From: SSEF01 sp964398485 | GTDB lineage: Bacteria; Patescibacteriota; Minisyncoccia; Moranbacterales; UBA1568 | Length of the DNA stretch: 64,000 nt | Direction of reading: 5' to 3' | Assembly (NCBI GenBank): GCA_964398485.1 | Contig: CAYNMD010000001.1 | Span: 12,623 to 76,622 of the forward strand | In this document: in pieces, positions 7,273-16,125 of the stretch | Position numbering within the stretch: position 1 is the first letter of the stretch | How the letters are laid out: each line of letters begins with the position of its first letter | The notes under the pieces: model-generated | What the model was told of the DNA's origin: nothing | Database searches by the model: none | Seen by the model: only the letters and a program-made list of their open reading frames with translations | Program-made: the position numbers and the translations under genes

Positions 7273-7346
7273 TGGACCGTATCGGATTCGAACCGATGAC
7301 CCCCGCTTTGCAAAAGCGGTGCTCTAGCCAACTGAGCTAACGGCCC
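7273..7346 (-). tRNA. tRNA-Ala (TGC)
   Basis: On the minus strand GGGCCGT pairs with ACGGTCC, the anticodon stem-loop is CGCTTTTGCAAAGCG with TGC, and the T-arm has GTTCGAAT. Discriminator A is followed by CC then T, so CCA is not completely encoded. The gene lies between trhA and a divergent gene at 7425. Confidence 0.96.
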
Positions 7347-7391
7347 TAGGACATTCGTGAGTATAGGGGATAATGCTTTGTCTGTCGAGAG

Positions 7392-7400
7392 TGCTATACT
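7392..7400 (+). promoter_or_regulatory. Extended -10 promoter of the 7425 gene
   Basis: TGC directly followed by TATACT (7395-7400) forms an extended -10 element. No good -35 box is seen. A second TATACT lies two bases before the ATG at 7425. Confidence 0.45.
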
Positions 7401-7424
7401 AGAGATACTTTTTATCTATACTGT

Positions 7425-7829
7425 ATGGGACTTTTTTCTCTCTATACCAACAAAAAAGCTGCCGGAGATGCAGCGGGTATTTCTGGTGGTGGTAATCCTG
7501 ATGATCGTCCGAGGCCAGTCGTGCGCCCTCGAGATGATGAGGGGAGCGAAAAGAAAAGGATTTGGCGTGATTCCGAGGGACACATATCCACTTGGGAGAT
7601 TCCCAAGGTTTTGAGCCGATTGAGAGGTCGACACGGTTTTAGTCAGCGTAAGGCAGCTATTGTTGATGCGGTAACTCATAATGCTCTTGATGAGCGAGGA
7701 GGGCAAAAGGGTATGAATGCTGGTGAACTCAATGAAACCATGGAAGCACTGGAACAAGATGCTCATAAACTTGGTCTTACAAAAGATGACCTTGCCGCTG
7801 TTCGCACGGAGCTGGAAGAGAAACTCTAA
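7425..7829 (+). CDS. Hypothetical charged cytoplasmic protein
   Basis: 134 residues, no membrane segment. The N-terminal 50 residues are Gly/Pro/Arg/Asp-rich and look disordered. From about residue 48 there is a more ordered part: RIWRDSEGHISTWEIPKVLS, then helical segments ending in LGLTKDDLAAVRTELEEKL. I do not recognise a family. It is followed after 11 bases by the DedA gene, so the two probably form an operon driven from the extended -10 promoter at 7392. AT-leaning codons fit the host. Confidence 0.65.
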   Translation: MGLFSLYTNKKAAGDAAGISGGGNPDDRPRPVVRPRDDEGSEKKRIWRDSEGHISTWEIPKVLSRLRGRHGFSQRKAAIVDAVTHNALDERGGQKGMNAGELNETMEALEQDAHKLGLTKDDLAAVRTELEEKL

Positions 7830-7840
7830 TATTTTCTGAC

Positions 7841-8533
7841 ATGGAACTCTTTATTGATCGAGCACAGCAGTTTATTGTCTTTATTTCCGACAAAGTACCG
7901 TTGGAACTTTTTGTGTTTGTAGGGGCTTTGCTCGAAGAAATCATTGCCCCTATTCCATCTATGTTGGTAATGACCACCGCCGGGCTGCTTTCTCATGCCG
8001 AGGGGCACACGGTGTTTTTTCTCTTCTGGCTGGTGTTTATAGGAAATCTCGGCAAAATTCTTGGTTCACTTGGTTGGTACGTTGTAGGAGACAAAATAGA
8101 GGATGTGGTGGTGGGCCGATTCGGGAGATTTTTTGGACTAACACATGAAGATATCGAGCGGGTTGGTAAGAAGTTTACCGGGAAGGTATGGCAAGATGGA
8201 GCGCTTATTTTCTTGTTACGAGCGATTCCTTTCTTCCCTAGTCTCGCGGTTTCACTTGCCTGTGGTGTGATCAAAATCGAGCTGAAAACTTTTGTGCTTG
8301 CCTCCTACTTGGGGAACGTGGTCAAAGATACTCTCTATATCATGATGGGATATTTTGGTGCTCAGGCTTTCCGGACACTCCTCCTTGAAATGGAGAGAGT
8401 TCGGTTTGGCCTTGGTTTCCTGATTATCATAGGAGTAGTAGGAGTACTCGTTCTCGGGTATCGTCAGCGTCACCAGGGCATTCATCTCCTGGTTCGCTTC
8501 TGGGGGTGGATACGAAAACTGCTTGCTCGCTAG
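7841..8533 (+). CDS. DedA/SNARE-associated family membrane protein
   Basis: 230 residues, about five membrane helices. Typical DedA features: an N-terminal ALLEEIIAPIPSMLVMTTAG segment (acidic then Pro-rich re-entrant region), GNLGKILGSLGWYVVGDKIE in place of the usual G...G...Y..G...G, and FLLRAIPFFPSLAVSLACG (Arg then Pro, the conserved R-x(3)-P motif). DedA proteins act in undecaprenyl-phosphate or phospholipid recycling across the membrane and affect envelope integrity. The short basic tail fits. It is the second gene of a likely operon with the 7425 gene, 57 bases before uvrB. Confidence 0.9.
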   Translation: MELFIDRAQQFIVFISDKVPLELFVFVGALLEEIIAPIPSMLVMTTAGLLSHAEGHTVFFLFWLVFIGNLGKILGSLGWYVVGDKIEDVVVGRFGRFFGLTHEDIERVGKKFTGKVWQDGALIFLLRAIPFFPSLAVSLACGVIKIELKTFVLASYLGNVVKDTLYIMMGYFGAQAFRTLLLEMERVRFGLGFLIIIGVVGVLVLGYRQRHQGIHLLVRFWGWIRKLLAR

Positions 8534-8590
8534 TTCTCTTTTGTGTTACAACCGATGAGTATTTGTTGAGGTGTACTTGAATTTTATCTT

Positions 8591-10624
8591 ATGTCTTCTT
8601 TTGTTCTAAAGTCTTCGTGGCCACCAGCTGGGGATCAACCTCAAGCGATCGCCTCTCTCATGCAGGGGCTCAATACAGGGCAACGTTTTCAGACACTTCT
8701 CGGAGTGACTGGATCAGGTAAGACATTTACCATGGCTAACTGTATAGCCAAGAGCCAGAAACCAGCCTTGGTCATTGCTCACAATAAAACCTTGGCAGCA
8801 CAGCTTGCTCAAGAGTTTGAAGAATTTTTTCCTGATGCTGCGGTCCATTACTTTGTTTCATACTATGATTTCTATCAGCCGGAGGCCTATGTACCAATTA
8901 CGGATACCTACATAGAAAAAGATGCGTCGATCAATGAGGAGATTGATCGGTTGCGTCATGCCTCGACTCAGTCACTCCTTACGCGGCGTGATGTGATCAT
9001 TGTCGCTTCAGTTTCTTGTATCTACGGTCTGGGGAGTCCTGAGGAGTATCTCCGGGAAAATATGAAGCTAGCTGTCGGTGATTCAGTCACACGGCAGGAC
9101 TTGATGCAGCGCCTCGTCTCTATTTTCTTCGAACGAACCAATGCTGATCTGACACCGGGCACCTTCCGTTCTATTGGCAATCGTCTAGAAATTATGCCGA
9201 TCTCAGAAAAGATCCTGTACTCGATCGAGATCGGTGCCAATCGAATTGAGGCGATTACCAAAATTGATCCGGTTTCCCAAACTATTCTTGGCGAGGAGCA
9301 GTTCGTGTTCTTTTTTCCAGCCAAGCATTTTATTACAGACAAAGACAAACAGGAGCGAGCGCTCGAAAATATCAGACTCGAACTCTCGGAACAGCTGAAG
9401 AAATTTGAACGTGAAGGAAAACTGCTGGAGGCAGAGCGGATCAAGCGACGGACGCAGTATGATACTGCGATGATTGATGAGATTGGCTACTGTTCGGGAA
9501 TCGAAAACTATTCTCGGCATCTTTCGGGGAAGGAGGCGGGTGAGCCGCCCGAAACACTTCTCTCCTATTTCCCTCATCTCCCAGATGGTACCCCAGATTT
9601 TCTCACGATTATCGATGAGTCTCATGTAACTTTGCCACAGCTTCGAGCGATGTATAACGGTGACCAGGCGAGAAAGAAGACCTTGGTGGAATACGGATTC
9701 CGCCTGCCGAGCGCTTTGGACAATCGACCTCTTCGATACGAAGAGTTCCTCGAGCGAGTAGGGCCAGTGATGTTTACCTCGGCCACACCAGGTGAATATG
9801 AGCGTGAGGTGAGTGGCAATATTGTTGAACAGGTGATTCGCCCGACCGGACTCATCGATCCAGAGCTCACTATTAAAGGAGTCAAGGCGACAGATGAATA
9901 CCCTGGTCAAATCCAAGATTTTATTCACGAGGCTACACAAGAGATTGAGCGGGGTGGTCGCGTCATTGCCACGACACTGACCAAAAAGATGGCCGAAGAC
10001 TTATCGCAGTACCTCAAGGATAAGGGAGTCAAGGCTGAATATCTTCATAGTGATGTGAAGACAATTGATCGAATCAAAATCCTCACCCAGTTTCGAAAAG
10101 GAGAATTTGACTGTCTGGTAGGGGTTAACCTCTTACGAGAGGGTCTTGATCTTCCAGAGGTATCTTTCATTGGTGTCTTGGATGCTGACAAAGAGGGATT
10201 CCTCCGTTCAGAAACTTCTCTCATACAGATCATTGGACGAGCAGCGCGCAATGTTTTGGGAAGAGTGATCCTCTACGCTGATGTACTCACGGGATCAATC
10301 GATGCAGCGCTCAAGGAAACCAATCGTCGCCGAGAAAAACAGCTTGCCTATAATAAGGAGCATGGTATTACGCCAAAGACGGTGCAGAAAAATATTCATG
10401 ATATTACCGAGAGACTGCAGAGTGAACACGACAAAGCCGTGGCCATTTCACTAGCGCTTGATGCCAAGGGTTTTGCCAAGAATCCCAATAAAATTATCAA
10501 AGCGAAAGAGCGAGAAATGAAGGCGGCTGTAAAGATTCTTGATTTTGAAACAGCAGCAATTTTGCGCGATGAAATTCAGGCGCTTGAGGCCAAACTGGGT
10601 AAACGAAGAGAGAAAAAGTCATAG
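8591..10624 (+). CDS. uvrB: UvrABC system protein B
   Basis: 677 residues, full family length. UvrB is the DNA-damage-verifying helicase-like subunit of nucleotide excision repair. Visible features are Walker A GVTGSGKT (about 38-45), the damage-wedging beta-hairpin YYDFYQPEAYVP (about 91-102), DEID in the first helicase domain, TIIDESHVT (Walker B), TSATPGEYE, the C-terminal helicase motifs (LVGVNLLREGLDLPEV, QIIGRAARN) and a terminal UVR motif (AAVKILDFETAAILRDEI) that contacts UvrC. All catalytic elements are intact. No Shine-Dalgarno sequence is seen. UvrA genes lie at 13454 and 33615, and a UvrC-like gene at 32247. Confidence 0.98.
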   Translation: MSSFVLKSSWPPAGDQPQAIASLMQGLNTGQRFQTLLGVTGSGKTFTMANCIAKSQKPALVIAHNKTLAAQLAQEFEEFFPDAAVHYFVSYYDFYQPEAYVPITDTYIEKDASINEEIDRLRHASTQSLLTRRDVIIVASVSCIYGLGSPEEYLRENMKLAVGDSVTRQDLMQRLVSIFFERTNADLTPGTFRSIGNRLEIMPISEKILYSIEIGANRIEAITKIDPVSQTILGEEQFVFFFPAKHFITDKDKQERALENIRLELSEQLKKFEREGKLLEAERIKRRTQYDTAMIDEIGYCSGIENYSRHLSGKEAGEPPETLLSYFPHLPDGTPDFLTIIDESHVTLPQLRAMYNGDQARKKTLVEYGFRLPSALDNRPLRYEEFLERVGPVMFTSATPGEYEREVSGNIVEQVIRPTGLIDPELTIKGVKATDEYPGQIQDFIHEATQEIERGGRVIATTLTKKMAEDLSQYLKDKGVKAEYLHSDVKTIDRIKILTQFRKGEFDCLVGVNLLREGLDLPEVSFIGVLDADKEGFLRSETSLIQIIGRAARNVLGRVILYADVLTGSIDAALKETNRRREKQLAYNKEHGITPKTVQKNIHDITERLQSEHDKAVAISLALDAKGFAKNPNKIIKAKEREMKAAVKILDFETAAILRDEIQALEAKLGKRREKKS

Positions 10625-10648
10625 AGGGATTTGCTGTGGTCAATTTTC

Positions 10649-10677
10649 TTGCAAAGCAGACCGAGAGTTTCTATACT
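10649..10677 (+). promoter_or_regulatory. Putative promoter of the 10746 gene
   Basis: TTGCAA (10649-10654), 17-base spacer, TATACT (10672-10677). The leader of about 62 bases is extremely AT-rich and has no Shine-Dalgarno sequence. Confidence 0.6.
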
Positions 10678-10745
10678 AGAAAGGTATTTTTTCCTTTGGT
10701 CAAGAGAAAAATAATAACCAATAATTAAAATATATTTCAATTTAT

Positions 10746-11144
10746 ATGGATACTACGCCAAATCCTTCCTCGGTACCATCAGGAGAGTCGGCTCCTGCCA
10801 CGACGCTCGATACCAGTACTCATAAAATATTTGGTGTCCCGCGCCGAGCTATTGCGTTTGGGTTCGGACTTCTTTTGATGCTTATTGTTCTGGCAGTTCT
10901 ATACGCTCAGTTCACTCGTCAGCCAATGCCAATGCCACAGGAGCCTATGGCTGGATCAAAAAATATGATGCCAAAAGAACAGCAGGTGATGGCGCCTCAG
11001 GGTCAATCTGCAGCAGCAACAGGAACCGTTACTCCTGATCAGGTTGCTGACGATCTTATCGATGAGGCTTTATCAGATCGCGATGATCTTTCGGGATATG
11101 ATGCTGATGAGATGGCTGATGTAGAGGATGGAAGTAATAATTAA
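10746..11144 (+). CDS. Hypothetical single-pass membrane protein
   Basis: 132 residues. A 30-residue Ser/Thr/Pro-rich N-terminus, one membrane helix (about residues 36-58, AIAFGFGLLLMLIVLAVLYAQF), then a Met/Pro/Gln-rich stretch and a very acidic C-terminus (DDLIDEALSDRDDLSGYDAD). No conserved family recognised. The topology suggests a small anchored protein with an acidic tail. It sits 13 bases before a secreted coiled-coil gene, so the pair likely shares the promoter at 10649 and the terminator at 12063. Confidence 0.6.
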   Translation: MDTTPNPSSVPSGESAPATTLDTSTHKIFGVPRRAIAFGFGLLLMLIVLAVLYAQFTRQPMPMPQEPMAGSKNMMPKEQQVMAPQGQSAAATGTVTPDQVADDLIDEALSDRDDLSGYDADEMADVEDGSNN

Positions 11145-11157
11145 TTCATGTACGCAT

Positions 11158-12036
11158 ATGACACTTCGATTTATCTCGATAGCGCTCCTGGCAATTGTGT
11201 TGGTGCTTCCAGTGGGAGCGTTGGCTGAATCCGGAGCCAATACCAATGCTACCAAGCGGGCAGAGGCAATGAAACAGAAAATGGAAGAACGCCAGGCTAA
11301 AACTGAGGCTCGTATTGAGGAGAGAACGGCTAAGATGGAAGAACGCCAGGCTGCTTGGGCTGAAAAAAAAGAAGAGATGCAAGAGAAACGGCAGGCTGCT
11401 TTTTGTGAGCGTTTTACAACGCGGATGGATGCTCGAGCGGATCGTATGGAGGAGCGAGCTAGTACTGTGAGTAGTAGGCTGAGTAATCGCTCTGAGCGAC
11501 GCACTGATCGAAGGGATAACCGTGATGACCTTCTTGATGGAAAACGAGATAGTCAGGATGAAAAGCGGACAGCGCTCTATGCTAAGTTAGAAGGCCAGGC
11601 TGATTCTGATGAGGAGAAAGCAGCAGTAGCAGACTTTAAAGAAGCTGTTGATAAGGCAGTAGCTACACGGCGAGCAGCGGTTGACGCAGCTATTAGTTCT
11701 TTTCGCTCGGGCGTGGATGCCCTGGTAGATGCTCGGAAGAATAGCGCTTCTGAAGTTTACGGTGATTTCAAAGAAGCAGCCGATGCGGCTGCTAGTCAGG
11801 CGAAATCTGATTGTGAAGCAGGAAAAAGTGTTGAAGAAGTACGCTCTGTCTATGAATCTGCCATGAAGACGGCTCGGGAAAAGCTCAAGGAAGACAAGAA
11901 TGGTACGGATAAGATTCGTGATGATGTAGAGAAACTTGCCGAGGTCAAAAAGAGTGCTATTGAGAAGGCAATGAGTGATTTCAAGGCAGCTGTCGAGGCA
12001 GCTAGAGCTGATTTGAAAAAGGTTATGTCAGCCTAG
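11158..12036 (+). CDS. Secreted coiled-coil protein
   Basis: 292 residues. The ATG at 11158 is preferred over an upstream in-frame start at 11128 because it avoids overlap with the previous gene and begins a clean signal peptide (ISIALLAIVLVLPVGALAE). The mature part is almost entirely Lys/Glu/Arg/Ala-rich helix. Near-repeats such as KMEERQAKTEARIEERTAKM and MEERQAAW show a long coiled coil (about residues 25-130), followed by further Ala-rich helices. Single cysteines near residues 81 and 214. Similar proteins are common in Patescibacteria and may be envelope spacers, but no function is assigned. Confidence 0.65.
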   Translation: MTLRFISIALLAIVLVLPVGALAESGANTNATKRAEAMKQKMEERQAKTEARIEERTAKMEERQAAWAEKKEEMQEKRQAAFCERFTTRMDARADRMEERASTVSSRLSNRSERRTDRRDNRDDLLDGKRDSQDEKRTALYAKLEGQADSDEEKAAVADFKEAVDKAVATRRAAVDAAISSFRSGVDALVDARKNSASEVYGDFKEAADAAASQAKSDCEAGKSVEEVRSVYESAMKTAREKLKEDKNGTDKIRDDVEKLAEVKKSAIEKAMSDFKAAVEAARADLKKVMSA

Positions 12037-12062
12037 GTGTGATACTGACCATTTCTGAGTAG

Positions 12063-12094
12063 AAAACCCCCTCGTTCGAGGGGTTTTTCTTTTT
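12063..12094 (+). terminator. Intrinsic terminator
   Basis: AAACCCCCTCG, a TTCG tetraloop and GAGGGGTTTTTCTTTTT. Strong plus-strand terminator that ends the 10746-12036 unit. Confidence 0.93.
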
Positions 12095-12124
12095 CTTTCT
12101 TTTCCAGATGATATACTGAGTTTT

Positions 12125-13084
12125 ATGGAGCATAGATACAAATGGATTATAGTGGGAGTGGTTGGATGTGTCCTGGTGGGCAGTTTGACTTTTTGGTTTT
12201 CTGTATCGAAAAAGACAGTGGACACCCCAGATGTTTTTGGTGAAGGGGACGCGGAGGAATTTGCCGAGATCCCACAAGGAGATTTCGGAGCAGCATTGGA
12301 AGCTATGCCGACGATTCTGAATTTTTCGGATCTGGCTCAGGGAGAGCTTCAGGCAGATGCTGAGGCCGAGCTTGCTCTGTTTGATGAGCGGATGATGCAG
12401 CCTCTTAAAGAGCTAATACTGTTTGCTGAGGCGGTTCAGGTTGGCCTGGAACAAAACAAATATCAATGGTGCTCAATATATCATTCACTGGAGGGTCGTT
12501 ATGCATTACCAGCTGAATCGTCAGAGATGGTCTTGGCAGCCTATCGGGAGCAGATGGAGAGTGAACGATCAATACGAGCAGAGGAGCGACTCGCCAAGCG
12601 ATATGCGGACTGGAATATGTGGCTGCTACGTTTGGCTGAAGCAAGTGTCGATAAGAAAAAGATTAAGAAATCAGTTGAAGAGCTGCAAGAAGATTTCAAT
12701 GATATAACAGATGCCTATGATGCAGTGCTCCTCAGTGAACGAGAAAGAATGTTTGAAGGAATTGATAAACAAATACTCAGTTATCCTGAGAGGCTGAGTT
12801 GGCCACGAATGCTTTATAGTAAACTCGACCTCTCTTTGCCAGAGAAGTCAGCGGTGTGTACTGAAAATTGGCCAATTGATGCTGGAGAAGTCCAACAGCT
12901 CAAAAGCCGAGTTATTTCCTGGCGAGCGCTCTTGAAGCGGGCTTTGGTAGATGCAGAAGAGATGCGTTTATCGATTGAACAATTTTCTAAAGGAGGGAAT
13001 AGTGCTTTTCAGAAAGAGCTTGTTACTTTGAACGGAGAATTAGAGAAGATAGTATCTCAGTTTCAATTACGGATGAAGGAGTAA
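12125..13084 (+). CDS. Membrane-anchored helical protein
   Basis: 319 residues. One N-terminal membrane helix (about residues 8-27, IIVGVVGCVLVGSLTFWF) is followed by a mainly helical, Glu/Leu/Ala-rich extracytoplasmic part with coiled-coil propensity (for example KKKIKKSVEELQEDFNDI). Two cysteines near residues 117 and 240. No family recognised. TATACT lies seven bases before the ATG, so the message is probably leaderless. The MGMT gene follows after four bases and probably belongs to the same unit. Confidence 0.6.
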   Translation: MEHRYKWIIVGVVGCVLVGSLTFWFSVSKKTVDTPDVFGEGDAEEFAEIPQGDFGAALEAMPTILNFSDLAQGELQADAEAELALFDERMMQPLKELILFAEAVQVGLEQNKYQWCSIYHSLEGRYALPAESSEMVLAAYREQMESERSIRAEERLAKRYADWNMWLLRLAEASVDKKKIKKSVEELQEDFNDITDAYDAVLLSERERMFEGIDKQILSYPERLSWPRMLYSKLDLSLPEKSAVCTENWPIDAGEVQQLKSRVISWRALLKRALVDAEEMRLSIEQFSKGGNSAFQKELVTLNGELEKIVSQFQLRMKE

Positions 13085-13088
13085 ATTC

Positions 13089-13403
13089 ATGGCATCATCT
13101 TCACAGACAAAGCAAAGTTCTTTTCGTGAACGAGTATACGATATTGTCGCCCAGATCAGAAAAGGGAGCGTGCTTACGTATGGCGAAGTTGCAAAGCGGG
13201 CGGGAAGACCTGGAGCGGCCAGGGCAGTGGGTACGGCGATGAAAGAAAATCCTTATCCAAAACGTGTACCGTGTCATCGGGTTGTCCGAGCTGATGGTAG
13301 TATTGGTGAATACGCCTTTGGTGGTCCCAAGGTTAAACTGAGGAAACTTCAATCCGAAGGGGTGCCTTTTTTGAATGCTGACCGAGTACAGATAGGTGTC
13401 TAA
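13089..13403 (+). CDS. MGMT-domain protein (stand-alone alkyltransferase domain)
   Basis: 104 residues covering only the C-terminal DNA-binding and active-site domain of O6-alkylguanine-DNA alkyltransferase. VYDIVAQIRKGSVLTYGEVA..AG.PGAARAVGTAM is the helix-turn-helix with the arginine finger, and VPCHRVV contains the acceptor cysteine. Alkyltransferase-like proteins (ATL) have Trp in this place (PWHR) and only flag damage for excision repair. This protein keeps Cys, so true repair is possible despite the missing N-terminal domain. It lies between an envelope gene and uvrA, 50 bases before uvrA, which suits a repair link. Confidence 0.88.
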   Translation: MASSSQTKQSSFRERVYDIVAQIRKGSVLTYGEVAKRAGRPGAARAVGTAMKENPYPKRVPCHRVVRADGSIGEYAFGGPKVKLRKLQSEGVPFLNADRVQIGV

Positions 13404-13453
13404 GCTTGAAAGCTGATGGTATTTGTGGTACTATCAGAACTTGTATATTTTTT

Positions 13454-16042
13454 ATGACAGAGAAGAAAAAAGGTACTAGAAAAAGCATTGAACCAATAGA
13501 TGAAATTATCGTCAAAGGGGCTCGGACGCATAATCTCAAAAATATTACCGTTTCGATGCCACGTAATAAGATGGTGGTGTTTACGGGACTTTCCGGATCA
13601 GGGAAGTCATCGCTTGCTTTTGACACCATTTTTGCTGAGGGACAAAGGCGGTATGTCGAAAGTCTTTCGGCCTACGCTCGGCAATTTCTCAACACCATGC
13701 AGAAGCCAGATGTGGATGAAATTGTGGGGCTTTCGCCAGCTATTTCTATTGATCAGAAATCAGCGAGTCGGAATCCTCGTTCTACCGTAGCTACCGTAAC
13801 GGAAATATATGACTATCTGCGAGTCCTCTATGCTCGGCTCGGGCGGCCACATTGTCTCGAATGTGGACGGGAAATTAGCAAACTCTCGAGCGAGGAGATG
13901 CTTGAGGTGGTCAAAGAAAAAGTCCATGCACTGCTTAAGGATCCCAAGAAACAAGATCTGCCGGTAATGGTCCTGGCGCCGGTGGTGCGAGGGCGTAAAG
14001 GGGAGTACTATCAAATGCTGTACCATGCGCTTGGTCGTGGGTTTACCTCTATCTATCTTGATGGAGCAAGGAAGAGTCTCCGTGAACAGGTGGTCCTCAA
14101 GAAAAATTTCAAACACAATATTGATCTCGTGGTCGACGAATTTTTGGCTCGTGATTTTAAGCAGTATCAGGCTGATACCGAAGTACGTCTCTCGGAATCA
14201 GTTCAGCGAGCACTTGAAGAGGCAGAGAATATCGTCAAAATTCGAATTGGGGAAGAAGAGTTTCTTCTCTCAGCCAAGTTTACTTGTCCGTATGATGGGT
14301 TCTCCTATCCCGAAGTAGAACCGAGACTGTTTTCTTTCAATTCTCCGTATGGAGCCTGTCAGGCTTGTAATGGTCTTGGGACCAAGCATTTTTTTGGCGA
14401 TGAGCCCTGTGAAGTATGTAATGGGACTAGACTAAGGGAAGAGGCCCAACACATTCTTGTAGGTGGCAAGAACGTTATTGATCTTACTCGACTGACGACA
14501 GAGGCAGCCTATGACTTTTTTATTGAGCTCGATCTTACTGAACGGGAAAAACAGATTGCGGCGGTGGTCCTCCGTGAGATCGAGAGTAGACTGCAGTTCC
14601 TCCTCAATGTTGGTCTCAATTATCTCACTCTTGATCGACGTGCTAATACGCTGTCTGGTGGTGAGGCCCAGCGCATTCGTCTCGCGAGTCAGCTTGGGTC
14701 ACAACTGGTAGGAGCACTCTATGTGCTGGATGAACCAACTATTGGTCTTCATCAAAGAGATAATCAGCGACTTATCAAGACTCTCGAGGCTCTCAGGGAT
14801 CTTGGTAATACGATTATTGTTGTTGAACATGATGAGGATACTATTTTTGCTTCCGACTATATCGTAGATATTGGTCCTGGGGCAGGAGTGCATGGAGGTG
14901 AGGTGGTAGTGGCGGGAGATTTGGAGACACTCCTCACTGCGAAAAAAAATACTTCTGGTTCGCTGACACTGGCGTATCTCCGTGGTGAAGAAAAAATTCC
15001 TGTACCAGAACGGCGTACGAAGGATAAGGGGACAATTCGGATCCGGGGTGGCCGAGTTTTCAATATCAAGAATCTGAGTGTTGATGTCCCCCTGGGCCGA
15101 TTTATAACCGTAACGGGAGTATCAGGATCAGGAAAATCTTCTTTCTTATACGAAATTCTCCATAAGAATTTACAGGCACGTTTTGATCGACGGTATAAAT
15201 CCAATCGAGTGGAAAATTGCGACAGCATCACTGGGACGGAATACCTCTCACGAGTAGTGATGATTGATCAGAGTCCGATTGGTCGCACCCCACGGTCCAA
15301 TCCTGCTACTTATACCGGTGCCTTTGGCCACATTCGTGACCTGTTTGCGGCCACCGAAGAGGCAAGGGTCCGCGGCTGGAAACCAGGACGATTTTCCTTT
15401 AACCGCCCAGGGGGACGCTGTGAAACGTGTGAGGGCAATGGTTTTATAGCGGTCGAGATGCACTTTCTTCCAACGGTATATGTGCCATGTGATGTGTGTG
15501 ATGGGAAGCGTTTTACCAAAGAGACACTGGAGGTGACTTACAAGGACAAGAATATTCACCAGGTGCTTGCTATGACGATCGAGGAAGCGTATCAATTTTT
15601 CTATGATATTCCAGCGATTGCCGATCGACTCAAGACACTCAATGAAGTTGGTCTCGGGTACCTTGAACTTGGTCAATCAGCGACGACACTTTCGGGTGGT
15701 GAAGCACAACGAGTAAAGATTGCGAGCGAACTCTATCGCCAGTCAACAGAACGAACGATCTATCTTTTGGATGAACCTACTATTGGTCTTCACTACGCTG
15801 ATGTTCGAAAGCTCATTGAGATTCTCGATCGGTTGGTAGTTAAGGGCAATACAGTGATGGTGATTGAGCACAATATGGATCTTATTAAGAGTGCTGATTA
15901 TATTATTGATATTGGTCCAGAAGGAGGAGTGGGGGGTGGAAAGCTTGTCGCGAGTGGCACGCCTGAGGAAGTTGCTAAAGCACCTGGTTCACATACAGGG
16001 GAATATCTCAAAAAAGTGTTACGAGCGAGCCAGTCGAAATAG
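13454..16042 (+). CDS. uvrA: UvrABC system protein A, shortened signature region
   Basis: 862 residues, against about 940 normally. UvrA is the damage-scanning ABC ATPase dimer of excision repair. Both Walker A motifs (GLSGSGKSS, GVSGSGKSS), both LSGGEAQR signatures and both Walker B segments (LYVLDEPTIGLH, IYLLDEPTIGLH) are present, and the C-terminal zinc module (GGRCETC ... CDVC) is intact. In the N-terminal half, GACQACNGLG is followed after about 15 residues by CEVCNGTRL, where E. coli has roughly 120 residues. The first zinc pair also reads CPYDG instead of CPxCG. The frame is continuous, so this is a real internal deletion. The ATG at 13454 is chosen; a TTG at 13406 would add 16 unconserved residues. 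Confidence 0.93.
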   Translation: MTEKKKGTRKSIEPIDEIIVKGARTHNLKNITVSMPRNKMVVFTGLSGSGKSSLAFDTIFAEGQRRYVESLSAYARQFLNTMQKPDVDEIVGLSPAISIDQKSASRNPRSTVATVTEIYDYLRVLYARLGRPHCLECGREISKLSSEEMLEVVKEKVHALLKDPKKQDLPVMVLAPVVRGRKGEYYQMLYHALGRGFTSIYLDGARKSLREQVVLKKNFKHNIDLVVDEFLARDFKQYQADTEVRLSESVQRALEEAENIVKIRIGEEEFLLSAKFTCPYDGFSYPEVEPRLFSFNSPYGACQACNGLGTKHFFGDEPCEVCNGTRLREEAQHILVGGKNVIDLTRLTTEAAYDFFIELDLTEREKQIAAVVLREIESRLQFLLNVGLNYLTLDRRANTLSGGEAQRIRLASQLGSQLVGALYVLDEPTIGLHQRDNQRLIKTLEALRDLGNTIIVVEHDEDTIFASDYIVDIGPGAGVHGGEVVVAGDLETLLTAKKNTSGSLTLAYLRGEEKIPVPERRTKDKGTIRIRGGRVFNIKNLSVDVPLGRFITVTGVSGSGKSSFLYEILHKNLQARFDRRYKSNRVENCDSITGTEYLSRVVMIDQSPIGRTPRSNPATYTGAFGHIRDLFAATEEARVRGWKPGRFSFNRPGGRCETCEGNGFIAVEMHFLPTVYVPCDVCDGKRFTKETLEVTYKDKNIHQVLAMTIEEAYQFFYDIPAIADRLKTLNEVGLGYLELGQSATTLSGGEAQRVKIASELYRQSTERTIYLLDEPTIGLHYADVRKLIEILDRLVVKGNTVMVIEHNMDLIKSADYIIDIGPEGGVGGGKLVASGTPEEVAKAPGSHTGEYLKKVLRASQSK

Positions 16043-16125
16043 CTGTTGCCTTCCTTTATAGGGAGACAGCCATGATACTATAGGAAAGGAAATCCTTTCT
16101 AGAGGGTTTGGTTACCAGAAGCGAT

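Noticed and set aside
13406..16042. UvrA shortened by a frameshift or assembly error
   Set aside because: The frame is continuous and joins two conserved segments cleanly, with no remnant of the missing region in other frames.
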